42,581 nt of DNA from a virus. The position numbers and the translations under genes are program-made. The DNA lies in IMG/VR virus record IMGVR_UViG_3300049445_000179, positions 1-42,581 of that record, one strand, 5' to 3'. The notes beneath the pieces were generated by a model. The model was not told the origin of the DNA and did no database searches. It saw only the letters and a list, made by a program, of their open reading frames with translations. This document shows, piece by piece, positions 1-8,695 of the stretch. Position 1 is the first letter of the stretch; every line of letters begins with the position of its first letter.

Positions 1-51
1 CCGGCCACAGGTCAAATTTTTATGGCCGCGAAATGAGCACCGGGGGCCGCA
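1..51. other. left edge, terminase-proximal non-coding segment
   Basis: This is a short non-coding stretch before the first gene. It contains a small inverted repeat, GGCCA near base 3 and TGGCC near base 23, around an AT-rich centre. In cos-type phages the segment between the HNH gene and terS carries the packaging site, and the window ends with that HNH gene, so this edge together with 42536-42581 is the likely cos region. No cohesive-end sequence can be read directly. Confidence 0.35.
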
Positions 52-243
52 ATGTCGCTTATTGACGCTGTAACGCGCTACCAGCGCGCGTTCCAGACGC
101 TGGGGTTGCCGGATGTGTCAGCGATCCCGCCGGAGAAAGAGGGGGAAGCGATCGTCCTCCTGACGCAGGCGGTGGACCTCAACCGGCCGTTTAGAACTGA
201 CGACGATTTCCGCGCAGCCCTCGGGCTGACCGGTTCGCGATAA
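52..243 (+). CDS. small hypothetical protein upstream of terS
   Basis: A 63-residue acidic protein, not recognised. It ends 10 bases before the terS start, on the same strand, which fits the head of the packaging operon. The ATG is preceded by a G-rich stretch that could serve as a weak ribosome binding site. No motif, membrane segment or Cys cluster is visible. The region between HNH and terS often carries such small genes of unknown role. It could instead be untranslated leader overlapping the packaging site. Confidence 0.5.
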   Translation: MSLIDAVTRYQRAFQTLGLPDVSAIPPEKEGEAIVLLTQAVDLNRPFRTDDDFRAALGLTGSR

Positions 244-253
244 GGGAATAACG

Positions 254-742
254 ATGCCTGGACGGAGACCGAAGCCTAGCTATCTGAAGCTGGTTACCGG
301 CAATCCGGGCAAGCGGCCGATCAACAAGAATGAGCCGAAGCCGAGCCGTGAGAAGCTACCATCGGCGCCCGCAGAGCTTTACGAAGACGCAAAGATTGAG
401 TGGCGCCGCATCGCCCGCGAGCTTCATCGGCTCGGACTGTTGACCACGCTCGATCGCGCCGCGCTCGCCGCTTACTGCCAAGCCTGGGGGCGCTGGATCG
501 CTGCCGAGCGCGCCCTTGCGGAGATGGCGAAGCGCGACATGCTGACCCATGGGTTACTGATCAAGACGACGAACGGCAACGCAATCCAGAATCCGCTGGT
601 CGGCACAGCCAACCGAGCCATGATGGCGATGATGCGTTGCGCCCTTGAGTTCGGCATGACGCCGAGCGCGCGCAGCCGCCTGAGCAGCCCGCAGGGCGCC
701 GACATGACCAACCCCTTCGCCGAGTTCGGCGGCACCGGCTAA
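254..742 (+). CDS. terS: terminase small subunit (P27 / HK97 gp1-like)
   Basis: A 162-residue protein, normal for the P27-type small terminase family. These proteins recognise the packaging site and load the large subunit onto concatemeric DNA in the cytoplasm. The basic N-terminus (MPGRRPKP, then LVTGNPGKRP) is characteristic of the family. It is followed by a helical segment containing WRRIARELHRLGLLT, LDRAALAAYCQAWGRW, and the C-terminal SPQGADMTNPFAEFG tail. Its stop overlaps the terL start in a TAATG arrangement, so the two are translationally coupled. The family assignment rests on these motifs and on position immediately before terL. Confidence 0.9.
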   Translation: MPGRRPKPSYLKLVTGNPGKRPINKNEPKPSREKLPSAPAELYEDAKIEWRRIARELHRLGLLTTLDRAALAAYCQAWGRWIAAERALAEMAKRDMLTHGLLIKTTNGNAIQNPLVGTANRAMMAMMRCALEFGMTPSARSRLSSPQGADMTNPFAEFGGTG

Positions 743-2430
743 TGCCGAAGAAACGGGCGATCGAGCATCCGCACGTTGAGCGTGCCGAAGCTTATGTCGC
801 CGACGTTCAATCGGGCCGCCGGCCGGCTTGCCAGTGGGAACGGCTCGCCTGCGAGCGGTGGCTCCGGGATCGCCAGAGCGAGAAGGCTGGGCCCTACCGT
901 TTCGAGCCGCTGATGGCGGAGCGGGTTTGCCGGTTCATCGAGCGGCTACCGCACACCAAGGGCGCCTGGGCGGCGCGCCACGAAGCGCTCCGGCTCGAAG
1001 GCTGGCAGTGCTTTGTCCTGGCCAATGCGTACGGCTGGCTCCGTCGCTCGGACGGCAAGCGGCGCTTCCGCGAGGTCGTCACCATCGTCCCGCGCAAGAA
1101 CGGCAAAAGCATCCTCTCGGCTGGCGTCGGCCTCTACATGCTGTGCGCTGACGGCGAGCACGGGGCGGAGATTTACTCCGGCGCCGGCACCGAGAAACAA
1201 GCCTGGGAGGTCTTCCGGCCGGCGCGGATGATGGCCGAAGGTCGGCCCGATCTACGGCAGCATTTCGGCATCCAGGTCAATTCGTCGAATATCAACATCG
1301 TTGGCAATGGATCGCGGTTCACGCCGATGATCGGTAAGCCCGGTGATGGCGCGATGCCGAGTTGCGCGATCGTCGACGAATACCACGAGCACGACAGCCC
1401 CGATCAGTACGACACCATGCTGACCGGCATGGGCGCACGCGAGCAGCCGATGATGTGGGTAATCTCGACGGCGGGCGATAATCTGGCCGGTCCATGTTTC
1501 GACAAAATACTGACCTGTCGCAAGATACTTGAAGGCGTCATCGAGGACGACGAAAAGTTCTTCATTGAATACACGGTGGATCCCGAGGACGACTGGACGG
1601 CGCCCGAAGCGATCCTCAAGGCGAACCCCAATCTGGATGTGTCGGTATCAAGCGAGTTCCTACTCGCCCGCCAGCGCGAGGCGGTCCGCAACACCCGTGA
1701 GCAAGGCCGGTTCAAGACCAAGCACCTGAACCTATGGGTCAACGCCCGCGCCGCGTTCTTCAATATGCAAAGCTGGGCGGCCTGCCGGAACCCGGACTTG
1801 CAGCTTGAAGACTTCGAGGGCCAGCGTTGCAACATCGCGCTCGATCTCGCATCGAAGCAGGACATCGCGGCGATGCAAATCCTGTTCGATCTCGGCGACG
1901 GCAGCTTTGCGACGTTCGGCCGCTACTATCTCCCCGAGGAGATCGTCGAGGAAGCCGGCAAGGATCATTACCGCGGCTGGGCGCTATCCGATCCGCCGAA
2001 GCTGATCCTGACGCAAGGCAACATGATCGACTTCGAGCGGATCGAGGAAGACCTCGACGACATCCGCCGCCGCTTTACCGTCGAGGAAATCACCTTCGAC
2101 CCTGCGCAGGCGACCATGCTGATGACGCGGCTGATGGCGAAGGGCGCGAAGGTCAGCGAGTTCCAGCAGACCGCGGCGAACTTCACCGAGCCGATGAAGC
2201 AGGTTGCCGCGCTGATCGACGCCGGCCGGCTCAAGCATAACGCCGACGCCAACGATCCGATGACGTGGATGATGTCCAATGTCACCGCGCGGCTCGACGG
2301 CAAGGATCAGGTCTTCCCGCGGAAGGAGCGGCCCGAGAACAAGATCGACGGGCCGATTGCGCTGATCATGACCATGCGGCTCGCGATGATCGAGCAGCCG
2401 CAATTCAACGTCGCGACGCTGATCGGCTAA
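742..2430 (+). CDS. terL: terminase large subunit
   Basis: A 562-residue packaging motor with ATPase and nuclease domains. It pumps DNA into the prohead through the portal and cuts the concatemer. Visible ATPase motifs are a Walker A-like VPRKNGKS (residues 116-123), Walker B CAIVDEYHEH (208-217) and a coupling motif STAG (242-245). The nuclease domain begins near residue 364, with ALDLASKQDIAA supplying the first metal-binding Asp (about 368). The length and the P27-type small subunit partner place it in the HK97-like terminase group. HK97-like terminases cut at cos, so cos packaging is expected here, but that is inferred. Confidence 0.95.
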   Translation: MPKKRAIEHPHVERAEAYVADVQSGRRPACQWERLACERWLRDRQSEKAGPYRFEPLMAERVCRFIERLPHTKGAWAARHEALRLEGWQCFVLANAYGWLRRSDGKRRFREVVTIVPRKNGKSILSAGVGLYMLCADGEHGAEIYSGAGTEKQAWEVFRPARMMAEGRPDLRQHFGIQVNSSNINIVGNGSRFTPMIGKPGDGAMPSCAIVDEYHEHDSPDQYDTMLTGMGAREQPMMWVISTAGDNLAGPCFDKILTCRKILEGVIEDDEKFFIEYTVDPEDDWTAPEAILKANPNLDVSVSSEFLLARQREAVRNTREQGRFKTKHLNLWVNARAAFFNMQSWAACRNPDLQLEDFEGQRCNIALDLASKQDIAAMQILFDLGDGSFATFGRYYLPEEIVEEAGKDHYRGWALSDPPKLILTQGNMIDFERIEEDLDDIRRRFTVEEITFDPAQATMLMTRLMAKGAKVSEFQQTAANFTEPMKQVAALIDAGRLKHNADANDPMTWMMSNVTARLDGKDQVFPRKERPENKIDGPIALIMTMRLAMIEQPQFNVATLIG

Positions 2431-2445
2431 GCGGAGATCAATAAA

Positions 2446-4371
2446 ATGTCGTTGGTTCGCAAAACTGCTACCGGGAAGCAGGCGGGGACGCTTACCTATG
2501 TCCTCAGCGACGCCTCCGTTGACCGCTATGGCGATGTGATCGAGCAGAACGGCTGGCGGCTTGATTCGTTCAATCGCAATCCGATCGCGCTATTCAATCA
2601 CAATCCGAACTCGCCGATCGGTAAATGGCGCAACGTGCGCGTCGAGGACGGCCGGCTTATGGGCGACCTCGAACCGGCAGCGCGCGGCACGTCGCAGCGG
2701 GTCGATGAAATACTCAGCCTGATCGAGCAGGACATCTTGCGCGCGACCAGCGTCGGCTTTCTTTCGGTCGAGAGCGAACCGCTTGATCCGAAGAAGCCAT
2801 ACGCCGGTATGCGCTTCATGCAGCAGGAATTGCTGGAGACCAGCATCGTCTCTGTGCCAGCCAATCCGGCTGCGCTGCAAGTAGCACGATCGCTCAACAT
2901 TTCCGACGAGACGCTATCCATCGCCTTCGGCGGGCAAGCCGTAATGAGGCGAACAGGACCGACGCAAACCGGCGGGCAAGCCGTGATGAAACGCCATTCA
3001 AAGGCGCATAACCCAATGACAACCCCAACCATCTCCCGACAAATCCAAGACGTGCAGGGCAGGCTCAACGTAGCGCGTGATGCGCTGCTTGAACTTGCCA
3101 AAGACCCCGAGCACGAGGTCGACGAAGCCGATGGCTATCAGTCCGAGATCGAAGCACTGACGCAGCGGCTCGGATCGCTTGAGCGTACCGAGAGGGCGCT
3201 CGCGGCGCGCGCCGGGGACGATGACCCGACGCCGAAGCCGCAGCAGCAGCAATCGGCGGCGCTTGCCCGGCGCCCGTTTAGCATCCCAGCAAAAGAGGTC
3301 GAGCCGCGCGATCTGCTGTGGCGTGGGCTTACCGCTCTGGTCAAATCCAGGGTGCAACACATTCCGCTCACTCAAGCGCTCGAGGAGGGATACCCTGAGC
3401 ACGAGGCGACGGCGGTCGTTTGCCGTGCCGCAGTAGCCGGCGCGACGACGACAACGGCGGGATGGGCGGCCGAACTTGTCCAGTTGGCGCAGGCCGACTT
3501 CCTCGCCAACCTCGTGCCCACCTCGGTATTCCCGCGGCTGTCTGGCCTGGGTGCTTCGTTGGCATTCGGTCCGAACGCCGGGGCGATCAAGATACCGTCG
3601 CGCGCCACGACGCCCTCGATCGGCGGCTCATTCGTCGCCGAAGGCGCGCCGATCCCGGTCCGCCGGCTCGGCACGACCAGCATCACACTCTCGCCGCACA
3701 AGGTCGGCGGGCTGGCGGTGTTCTCCCGCGAGATCGCCATGTACTCGAACCCGGCGATCGAGAGCATCATCCGCGAGAACATCACGCTGGACACATCGAT
3801 CAACATCGACGGCCTGCTGATCGACAACGTCGCGGTCTCGACGACGCGGCCGGCTGGATTGACCAATGGCGTGACACCGCTCACCGCTTCGACGGCGCAC
3901 AGCTACACCGCGATCCTTGCCGATCTCCAGGCGTTGACCAACCCGTTCTACGCCGTCAACGCCGGCCGGATATTGTGCCTCCTGCTCAATCCGGCACAGG
4001 GACAACAACTGATCTTCGCGCCGGGGCCGACCGGCGTACCGTTCGGATGGACCCAACAGTTTACCGCACGGTTCAACGTGATTGAGTCAACGAGTGTGCC
4101 CTCGGGCCAAGTCTACATGATCGATGCGGCGGACTTTGTTTCGGTCTCGGGCGCACCGGAATTCGAGGTCAGCGAGGAGGCGACCCTCCACATGGAGGAC
4201 ACGACCCCGTTGAACATCGGCACCGCCGGATCGCCGGCAACCATCGCGGCTCCCACGCAGTCGATGTTCCAAACTGCGCAGATCGCGGTCCGAATGCTTG
4301 CCAACGTCACCTGGGCGATGCGGCGCGCCGGGATGGTGCAGTACATGACCGGCGTGAACTGGGGACCGTAA
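2446..4371 (+). CDS. prohead protease / major capsid protein fusion
   Basis: A 641-residue fusion. Residues 1-150 match the S78 prohead protease family (HK97 gp4-like): DRYGDVIEQNGW, then FNHNPNSPIG with the catalytic His at about 52, RATSVGF with the Ser at about 102, and ELLETSIVSVPANP. Residues 191-641 match the HK97-fold capsid: a coiled, charged delta-like domain (about 191-260), then AGWAAELVQLAQADFLANL, FVAEGAPIPVRRLG, SREIAMYSNPAIE and a C-terminal AVRMLANVTWAMRRAGMVQYMTG. The protease normally cuts the delta domain off the capsid protein during maturation. An in-frame ATG at 3016 (Met191) could give a separate capsid product. An adenine-rich leader precedes the 2446 start. Confidence 0.93.
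   Translation: MSLVRKTATGKQAGTLTYVLSDASVDRYGDVIEQNGWRLDSFNRNPIALFNHNPNSPIGKWRNVRVEDGRLMGDLEPAARGTSQRVDEILSLIEQDILRATSVGFLSVESEPLDPKKPYAGMRFMQQELLETSIVSVPANPAALQVARSLNISDETLSIAFGGQAVMRRTGPTQTGGQAVMKRHSKAHNPMTTPTISRQIQDVQGRLNVARDALLELAKDPEHEVDEADGYQSEIEALTQRLGSLERTERALAARAGDDDPTPKPQQQQSAALARRPFSIPAKEVEPRDLLWRGLTALVKSRVQHIPLTQALEEGYPEHEATAVVCRAAVAGATTTTAGWAAELVQLAQADFLANLVPTSVFPRLSGLGASLAFGPNAGAIKIPSRATTPSIGGSFVAEGAPIPVRRLGTTSITLSPHKVGGLAVFSREIAMYSNPAIESIIRENITLDTSINIDGLLIDNVAVSTTRPAGLTNGVTPLTASTAHSYTAILADLQALTNPFYAVNAGRILCLLLNPAQGQQLIFAPGPTGVPFGWTQQFTARFNVIESTSVPSGQVYMIDAADFVSVSGAPEFEVSEEATLHMEDTTPLNIGTAGSPATIAAPTQSMFQTAQIAVRMLANVTWAMRRAGMVQYMTGVNWGP
2928..2984 (+). repeat. direct repeat at the protease-capsid junction
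   Basis: The 15-mer CGGCGGGCAAGCCGT occurs at 2928-2942 and again at 2970-2984, exactly 42 bases (14 codons) apart. It encodes GGQAVMRR and then GGQAVMKR in the fusion gene. The duplication lies in the linker between the protease and the delta-like domain, which is where a cleavage site or a remnant of two separate genes would be expected. Seen directly in the sequence; its role is inference. Confidence 0.7.
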
Positions 4372-4385
4372 ACGGTTCGGGCGTA

Positions 4386-4412
4386 GGCGGGGCTTCGGCC
4401 CCGCCAATCTTT
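4386..4412 (+). terminator. UUCG-loop hairpin after the capsid gene
   Basis: A perfect 8-bp GC stem, GGCGGGGC at 4386-4393 and GCCCCGCC at 4398-4405, closes a TTCG tetraloop and is followed by AATCTTT. This is the form of an intrinsic, perhaps leaky, terminator. It sits between the capsid gene and the next gene of the same operon, so it may lower expression downstream or stabilise the capsid mRNA 3' end. Confidence 0.7.
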
Positions 4413-4425
4413 CGGAGGCGAAGAG

Positions 4426-4812
4426 ATGTCAGACAAGCCTGATGAACGTGTCGCGCCGGTTGATCAACCGACCCCGACGCAGTTGATGGCGGATGGATTC
4501 AAGATGATGGCGCACGGCAATGATCCGGAGGGAACGCCGGTCACTGGCCCGCCGGTCAATGTCGATGTCCCCTATGTGAGCGGAACGGGAGCGGTCGGGC
4601 AGGAGTTGCTGACGACGCTGGGCAACTGGAGCCAGGAGCCGACCCAGTACAGGGGCACGTGGTACAGCGACGGCACGACGCATGTAGGAGACGGCGCCAG
4701 CTATCTGATCGTGGCAAGCGATGTCGGGCACAGCATTACTTGCGTCGTGACGGCCAGCAACCCGTTCGGCTCGACCGATGCGCCGCACTCGAACGCCGTC
4801 CTAGTTTCATAG
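4426..4812 (+). CDS. Ig-like domain protein, probable capsid decoration
   Basis: A 128-residue protein. After a flexible N-terminal 45 residues it carries one Ig-like beta-sandwich module: VSGTGAVGQELLTTLGNWS, a central WYSDG, then GASYLIVASDVGHSITCVVTASNPFGSTDAP. This follows the bacterial/phage pattern in which a domain opens with VxGTxxVGQ-L and ends with DVGHxITCVVTAxN. Many tailed phages display such domains on the capsid surface, where they bind weakly to carbohydrates. Its place just after the capsid gene supports a decoration role, which is inferred. A GGAGGCGAAG ribosome binding site precedes the ATG. It could instead be a minor virion protein attached elsewhere. Confidence 0.7.
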   Translation: MSDKPDERVAPVDQPTPTQLMADGFKMMAHGNDPEGTPVTGPPVNVDVPYVSGTGAVGQELLTTLGNWSQEPTQYRGTWYSDGTTHVGDGASYLIVASDVGHSITCVVTASNPFGSTDAPHSNAVLVS

Positions 4813-4824
4813 GGAGCAAAGCAA

Positions 4825-5235
4825 ATGTCCGACAAACAGCCCAACGACAAGCGGCCCACTGATGAGCGGCCCCACGATCAGCGCCAACCTCATCAGCAGC
4901 AACCCGCCGACAAACGGCCCGCCGCCGAGCAGCGTCCGGCCGAGCAGCGCCACGCCGCACAGCATCCGGCCGACAAGCGCCCAACCGTCGATGAACGTCG
5001 CGTCGCCGGGATGCAAGTTACGCCGACGCGCGAGGAGATGGAGCAGGAGCACGCCGAGCGGCTCGAAACGGTAAACAATCCTCCGCAGCCAACGCCGACC
5101 CAGGCGGAAGCCGACGCGATGATGGAGGGCACTTACGAGCAGGGGCAGGAACCCGAAGCGGCGGCACGCGAAAGGCGGGAACGTGAGACGCGCGACATGA
5201 AGCCGCAGGCCGGCGCGGAGTATAAAACGCGCTGA
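4825..5235 (+). CDS. charged low-complexity protein between capsid and portal
   Basis: A 136-residue, extremely hydrophilic protein, not assigned to a family. Its first 60 residues are short tandem units of the type (D/A)(K/Q/E)RP, rich in Lys, Arg, Gln, His and Pro. The C-terminal half is acidic and predicted helical (REEMEQEHAERLETV, ARERRERETRDMK). It has no hydrophobic core and is probably disordered. It begins MSDK like the preceding gene. The stop overlaps the portal start (TGATG). A scaffold-like or head-internal role is possible from position only. Confidence 0.6.
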   Translation: MSDKQPNDKRPTDERPHDQRQPHQQQPADKRPAAEQRPAEQRHAAQHPADKRPTVDERRVAGMQVTPTREEMEQEHAERLETVNNPPQPTPTQAEADAMMEGTYEQGQEPEAAARERRERETRDMKPQAGAEYKTR

Positions 5236-6665
5236 TGGGCAACTGGCTCGCCCGCATCCTACCTTGGGGCCAGAAGCAGGTCGCAGCCGAAGGGCAATAC
5301 CGCCCTGGCCCCTACATGCTGTCGCAAGGCTGGCTGAGTGCCAAGGCGGGCCGGGATTGGAACTGGTGGCAGACCGGCTATCGCTTGCAGCCCTACGGCG
5401 AGCGGCGGGCGATGGTCGAGGCGTGCGTCAGCGCATACTCGCAGACCGTGCCGATGTGTCCCGGTAATCATTGGCGCAAGCTCACCAACGGTGGCCGCGA
5501 GCGCGTCGTCAATTCGGCGCTGACCCGCATCCTCCGCCAGCCAAACGATTACCAGAGTATCAGCGACTTCCTGTTAAACCTGACGCGGCGCCTTTATGAG
5601 CATGGCGAGGCGTTCGCGTTGGTTGCCAGAAACAACCGCGCCGAGATCGCCGAGCTTCACCTGATGCGGTTCGGTCGCGCACAAATCGCCGGGGATGGGT
5701 CCGTTTTCTACTCGTTGAGCGGCAACGAGATCGTCGATCGGCGGCTTGATCTCACGTTGTCGGAGCCTACCCCGGCGCGCGACGTCCTCCACGTCCGGTT
5801 GCATACACCGCGGCATCCGCTGCGTGGCGAAAGCCCGATCCTCTCCGCAACGCTCGACCTTGCGATGTCGGGCGCCGCGCTCAACCAGCAAATCGCGTTC
5901 TATCTCAACCAAGCGCGGCCGAGCTTTACGCTGGAAACCGATTTAGTAATGACGCCGGAGCAGATCGAGCAGACCCGGCAAAAGTGGAATGAGGTCAGCC
6001 AGGGCGAGAACGCCGGACTGACCGCGGTCCTGGCCAACGGGTTTAAGGCAAAAGCCATCGAGACCAGCGCGGTCGACGCTCAGCTTGCCGAAATGCTCAA
6101 GATGACCGACCAGAACATCGCGCTGGCGATGCGCGTCCCGTTGCAGATTCTCGGCATCGGCGGCCCGACCTACGCTTCGACCGAACTCCTGATGCAATCG
6201 TGGATTGCGAGCGGCCTGGGCTTCACGCTCAACCACATCGAGGAAGCGATCGGGAATCTGTTCGGTCTCTACGGCCAGCCCGACGAATATCTGGAATTCG
6301 ACACCCGCGCGTTGCTCCGCAGCGCATACCGCGAGCGGATCGAAGCTCTCGCGCGCGGCGTCATCAGCGGCATTTACTCGCCCGACGAGGCGCGGGCGGA
6401 GGAGGACTTGCCGGCGGTCGAGGATGGCTACGGCGCGATGCCGCGCGTCCAGCAGCAGGTCGTCCCGCTGTCCTACGGCGCGGACCTCAAGCCACCGTCA
6501 GCCACACCGCCAGCGCAGTCATCCGCGCACGGGTCAGCAGGCGACGGTTCGTCCGCCGATGATGGCTCGTCTGCCGATGGGAGTGGCGATGGCGCAGATC
6601 AATCTAGCAAGCTCGCGGACTACATCCTGTGTCACGCAGATGACCAAAGCCGAACTTTACACTGA
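5235..6665 (+). CDS. portal protein (HK97 family)
   Basis: A 476-residue protein. Portals form a dodecameric ring at one capsid vertex through which DNA enters and leaves, and which joins head to tail. Family features include [64 protein letters not shown], and [20 protein letters not shown] near residues 300-320. The last 50 residues are a low-complexity Ser/Gly/Asp tail ([20 protein letters not shown]). The gene lies after the capsid gene, whereas the usual order is portal, protease, capsid. Its 3' end overlaps the next gene by 26 bases. Confidence 0.93.
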   Translation: MGNWLARILPWGQKQVAAEGQYRPGPYMLSQGWLSAKAGRDWNWWQTGYRLQPYGERRAMVEACVSAYSQTVPMCPGNHWRKLTNGGRERVVNSALTRILRQPNDYQSISDFLLNLTRRLYEHGEAFALVARNNRAEIAELHLMRFGRAQIAGDGSVFYSLSGNEIVDRRLDLTLSEPTPARDVLHVRLHTPRHPLRGESPILSATLDLAMSGAALNQQIAFYLNQARPSFTLETDLVMTPEQIEQTRQKWNEVSQGENAGLTAVLANGFKAKAIETSAVDAQLAEMLKMTDQNIALAMRVPLQILGIGGPTYASTELLMQSWIASGLGFTLNHIEEAIGNLFGLYGQPDEYLEFDTRALLRSAYRERIEALARGVISGIYSPDEARAEEDLPAVEDGYGAMPRVQQQVVPLSYGADLKPPSATPPAQSSAHGSAGDGSSADDGSSADGSGDGADQSSKLADYILCHADDQSRTLH

Positions 6666-7515
6666 CGGCCTGACTGAGGCGCTCGGCCGGGTGGTTGCCA
6701 TCGAGCGGCGCGAGTGGCAGCGCGAGCGCGAGCTAGCGACCTCAGAACACCGCCGCATCGTCGCCGAGCTGCAGGCCGAGGTCGCCGCCGCCAAGCTTGA
6801 ATTGCACCAGACATTCGCCGAGAAGCTCGCGACGCTGCGAGACGGCCCGCCGGGGCCGCCCGGAGAGCGCGGAGAGCCGGGCGAGCGCGGTGAAGCTATC
6901 CAAGGGCCGGCCGGCGACCCGGGGCTTCCTGGGCCTCCCGGAGAGCGCGGAGAGCAGGGTTGGCCGGGCGAGTCCGGACCGCCCGGCGAAATCGGTCCTG
7001 CAGGACCTCGTGGCGAACCCGGCCCAACCGGCAAGTTCGCTCCGCCGAAGGCCTGGGCGAAAGGGATCCACTACGAGGCCGCGCTCGTGACGCATGACGG
7101 CTCGACCTATTGCGCGGCACGCGATACCGCGGAGGCGCCCCCGCATGAGGATTGGATTTGTCTCGCCGCGGCGGGCGCGGCCGGCATCGATGGGCAATCG
7201 CTGACCATCCGCGGCATGTGGAACGCGACGATCGTCTACAGGACGATGGACGTCGTCGCGATCAATGGGTCGTCATTCGTCGCGCGCGCCGATGATCCGG
7301 GGCCATGCCCTGGCGAAGGCTGGCGCCTAATCGCGTCACAGGGCAATCGCGGCAAGCCTGGGGAACAGGGGCCCAGGGGCGAGCGCGGGCCGCCAGGGCG
7401 TGGCGTAGCGGCGGCGGCGATCGACGACCAGGGCGTGCTGACGCTGACCCACGACGACGGCTCGACCGTCTCGTGCGACTTCTATCCACTATTGGCCCGG
7501 TTGCGCCGCTCGTGA
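6640..7515 (+). CDS. collagen-like virion protein with paired carbohydrate-binding-like modules
   Basis: A 291-residue protein starting at the ATG at 6640, inside the end of the portal gene. Residues 1-65 are helical and charged. About 65-130 are Gly-X-Y collagen repeats ([17 protein letters not shown] and on), and a second short Gly-X-Y run lies near 235-255. Between them are two modules resembling CBM5/12: [22 protein letters not shown] followed by DW, and [23 protein letters not shown] followed by GW. Collagen-like phage proteins usually form trimeric fibres. Its place between portal and connector suggests a head- or neck-attached fibre, but a whisker or tail fibre is equally possible. The end overlaps the next start (GTGA). 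Confidence 0.8.
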   Translation: MTKAELYTDGLTEALGRVVAIERREWQRERELATSEHRRIVAELQAEVAAAKLELHQTFAEKLATLRDGPPGPPGERGEPGERGEAIQGPAGDPGLPGPPGERGEQGWPGESGPPGEIGPAGPRGEPGPTGKFAPPKAWAKGIHYEAALVTHDGSTYCAARDTAEAPPHEDWICLAAAGAAGIDGQSLTIRGMWNATIVYRTMDVVAINGSSFVARADDPGPCPGEGWRLIASQGNRGKPGEQGPRGERGPPGRGVAAAAIDDQGVLTLTHDDGSTVSCDFYPLLARLRRS

Positions 7516-8162
7516 GGCGACCGGCCGGCTACACCATCACCCGCGTTATCACGCCGGCCGAGAGTCTGGCGTTGATGAGTCTCGACCAAGCCAAGACCGC
7601 GCTTGGCATCGACCCGGCCGACACGTCACAGGATGCCGCGATCCAGCAGGAGATCGACGCGGTGTCAGCCGCAATCAATCAGTATTGCGCCCGCATTTTT
7701 GTGCGGCAGACCTATCGCGACCAAATCCGCCGCGTCTGCGATTGGCTCGGTCAGGGCCGGCCGCTCGAAACGCGGCAGTGGCCGATCCCGCTGGACGAAG
7801 CCGGCGTGCCGGTGCTGACGGTGACAGAGGACGGCACGCTGCTCGATCCGGCGCTATGGGAGATCGAGATCGAGACCGGTTCGATCTATCGGCTCGATAG
7901 CTCGGCGATGATCTATTCGTGGGCGGCTATGGTGACCTTGATCGATTACGATGCGGGGTATGATGTCATTCCGCCGGACGTGCAGGGCGCCGCGCTCGAA
8001 TATCTAACCTCCCGCTGGGCGGCGCGCGGTCGCGATCCGGCGCTGCGTCGCGAGTCGATCCCCGATGTCATCCAGCAGGACTGGTACACCGATGCGACGA
8101 CGCCTTCGATGTCGAGCACCGTCCGCGACTGGCTCGCGCCCTACAGGAAGTGGGTCGTATGA
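7512..8162 (+). CDS. head-tail connector (gp6-like)
   Basis: A 216-residue protein from a GTG at 7512 that overlaps the previous stop. After about 20 residues comes [46 protein letters not shown]-type sequence, characteristic of the HK97 gp6-like connector family, which docks as a ring beneath the portal. The middle ([26 protein letters not shown]) and the C-terminus ([22 protein letters not shown]) agree with longer members of that family. The position fits. The exact start is uncertain because upstream in-frame codons run into the collagen gene. Confidence 0.85.
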   Translation: MRRPAGYTITRVITPAESLALMSLDQAKTALGIDPADTSQDAAIQQEIDAVSAAINQYCARIFVRQTYRDQIRRVCDWLGQGRPLETRQWPIPLDEAGVPVLTVTEDGTLLDPALWEIEIETGSIYRLDSSAMIYSWAAMVTLIDYDAGYDVIPPDVQGAALEYLTSRWAARGRDPALRRESIPDVIQQDWYTDATTPSMSSTVRDWLAPYRKWVV

Positions 8163-8503
8163 CGCCGCGGACGATCATAGCGGGCCTCGACCGCGCGCTC
8201 GCCTACACCGGCGAAAACGTCACCTTGCAGCATACAACGATCGACGGCTCGACCGGCGGGATTACCGTCAGCGCTGAGATCACTTGTCCGGCGCAAATCC
8301 GTTCCTATGCGCCGCAGGACCTCTCTGCCGGCGACATACAGGATATCCGGGTCGTTCTCAGCCCGACAGGCCTCGGCGCCTTTGGCATTCCGAGCCGAGA
8401 CGATCGAATTGTCATCAAAGGCAATCCGTCCAACATCGAGCAGATCGGCCCAATCTACTACGGCGGGCAACTCGTGCGCGTGAACCTGCTGTGTCGCGGC
8501 TAG
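8159..8503 (+). CDS. head closure / head-tail joining protein
   Basis: A 114-residue beta-rich protein starting MTPRTI, with its ATG overlapping the previous stop (ATGA). The order (connector, this gene, tail terminator) and the size match head-closure proteins that cap the connector. The sequence has no strong signature; YYGGQLVRVNLLCRG near the end resembles the final beta strands of such proteins. The call rests mainly on synteny, and a generic neck protein is the alternative. Confidence 0.65.
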   Translation: MTPRTIIAGLDRALAYTGENVTLQHTTIDGSTGGITVSAEITCPAQIRSYAPQDLSAGDIQDIRVVLSPTGLGAFGIPSRDDRIVIKGNPSNIEQIGPIYYGGQLVRVNLLCRG

Positions 8504-8521
8504 GTTGAGGGAGGCGACGGA

Positions 8522-8695
8522 ATGAGCCTGCTGCTGCTCGTCCTGCTCATCGTGATCCTGTTCGGTGGCCTCGGGGGCGGTTATTACGGCTATCGAGGTG
8601 GCTACTATGGCCCAGCCGGTTACGGCGGCATCGGGCTGATTGTAATTGTGCTGCTAATTATCCTGTTGTTCGGCTACGGCCCGCGGTTCTGGTAG
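8522..8695 (+). CDS. tiny glycine-rich two-helix membrane protein (DUF3309-like)
   Basis: A 57-residue protein with two hydrophobic helices (LLLLVLLIVILFGG near residues 3-16 and IGLIVIVLLIILLFG near 37-51) joined by a Gly/Tyr-rich loop (GGGYYGYRGGYYGPAGYGG). This layout matches the small DUF3309 membrane proteins common in alphaproteobacteria. A good ribosome binding site (GAGGGAGGCG) precedes the ATG. The stop overlaps the next gene's GTG (TAGTG). A membrane protein is unexpected in the middle of the neck genes; holin-like or host-derived roles are possible. Confidence 0.75.
   Translation: MSLLLLVLLIVILFGGLGGGYYGYRGGYYGPAGYGGIGLIVIVLLIILLFGYGPRFW

Noticed and set aside
5615-5640. GGTTG/CAACC inverted repeat in the portal gene
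   Set aside because: Short, inside conserved coding sequence, with different spacing from the operators.
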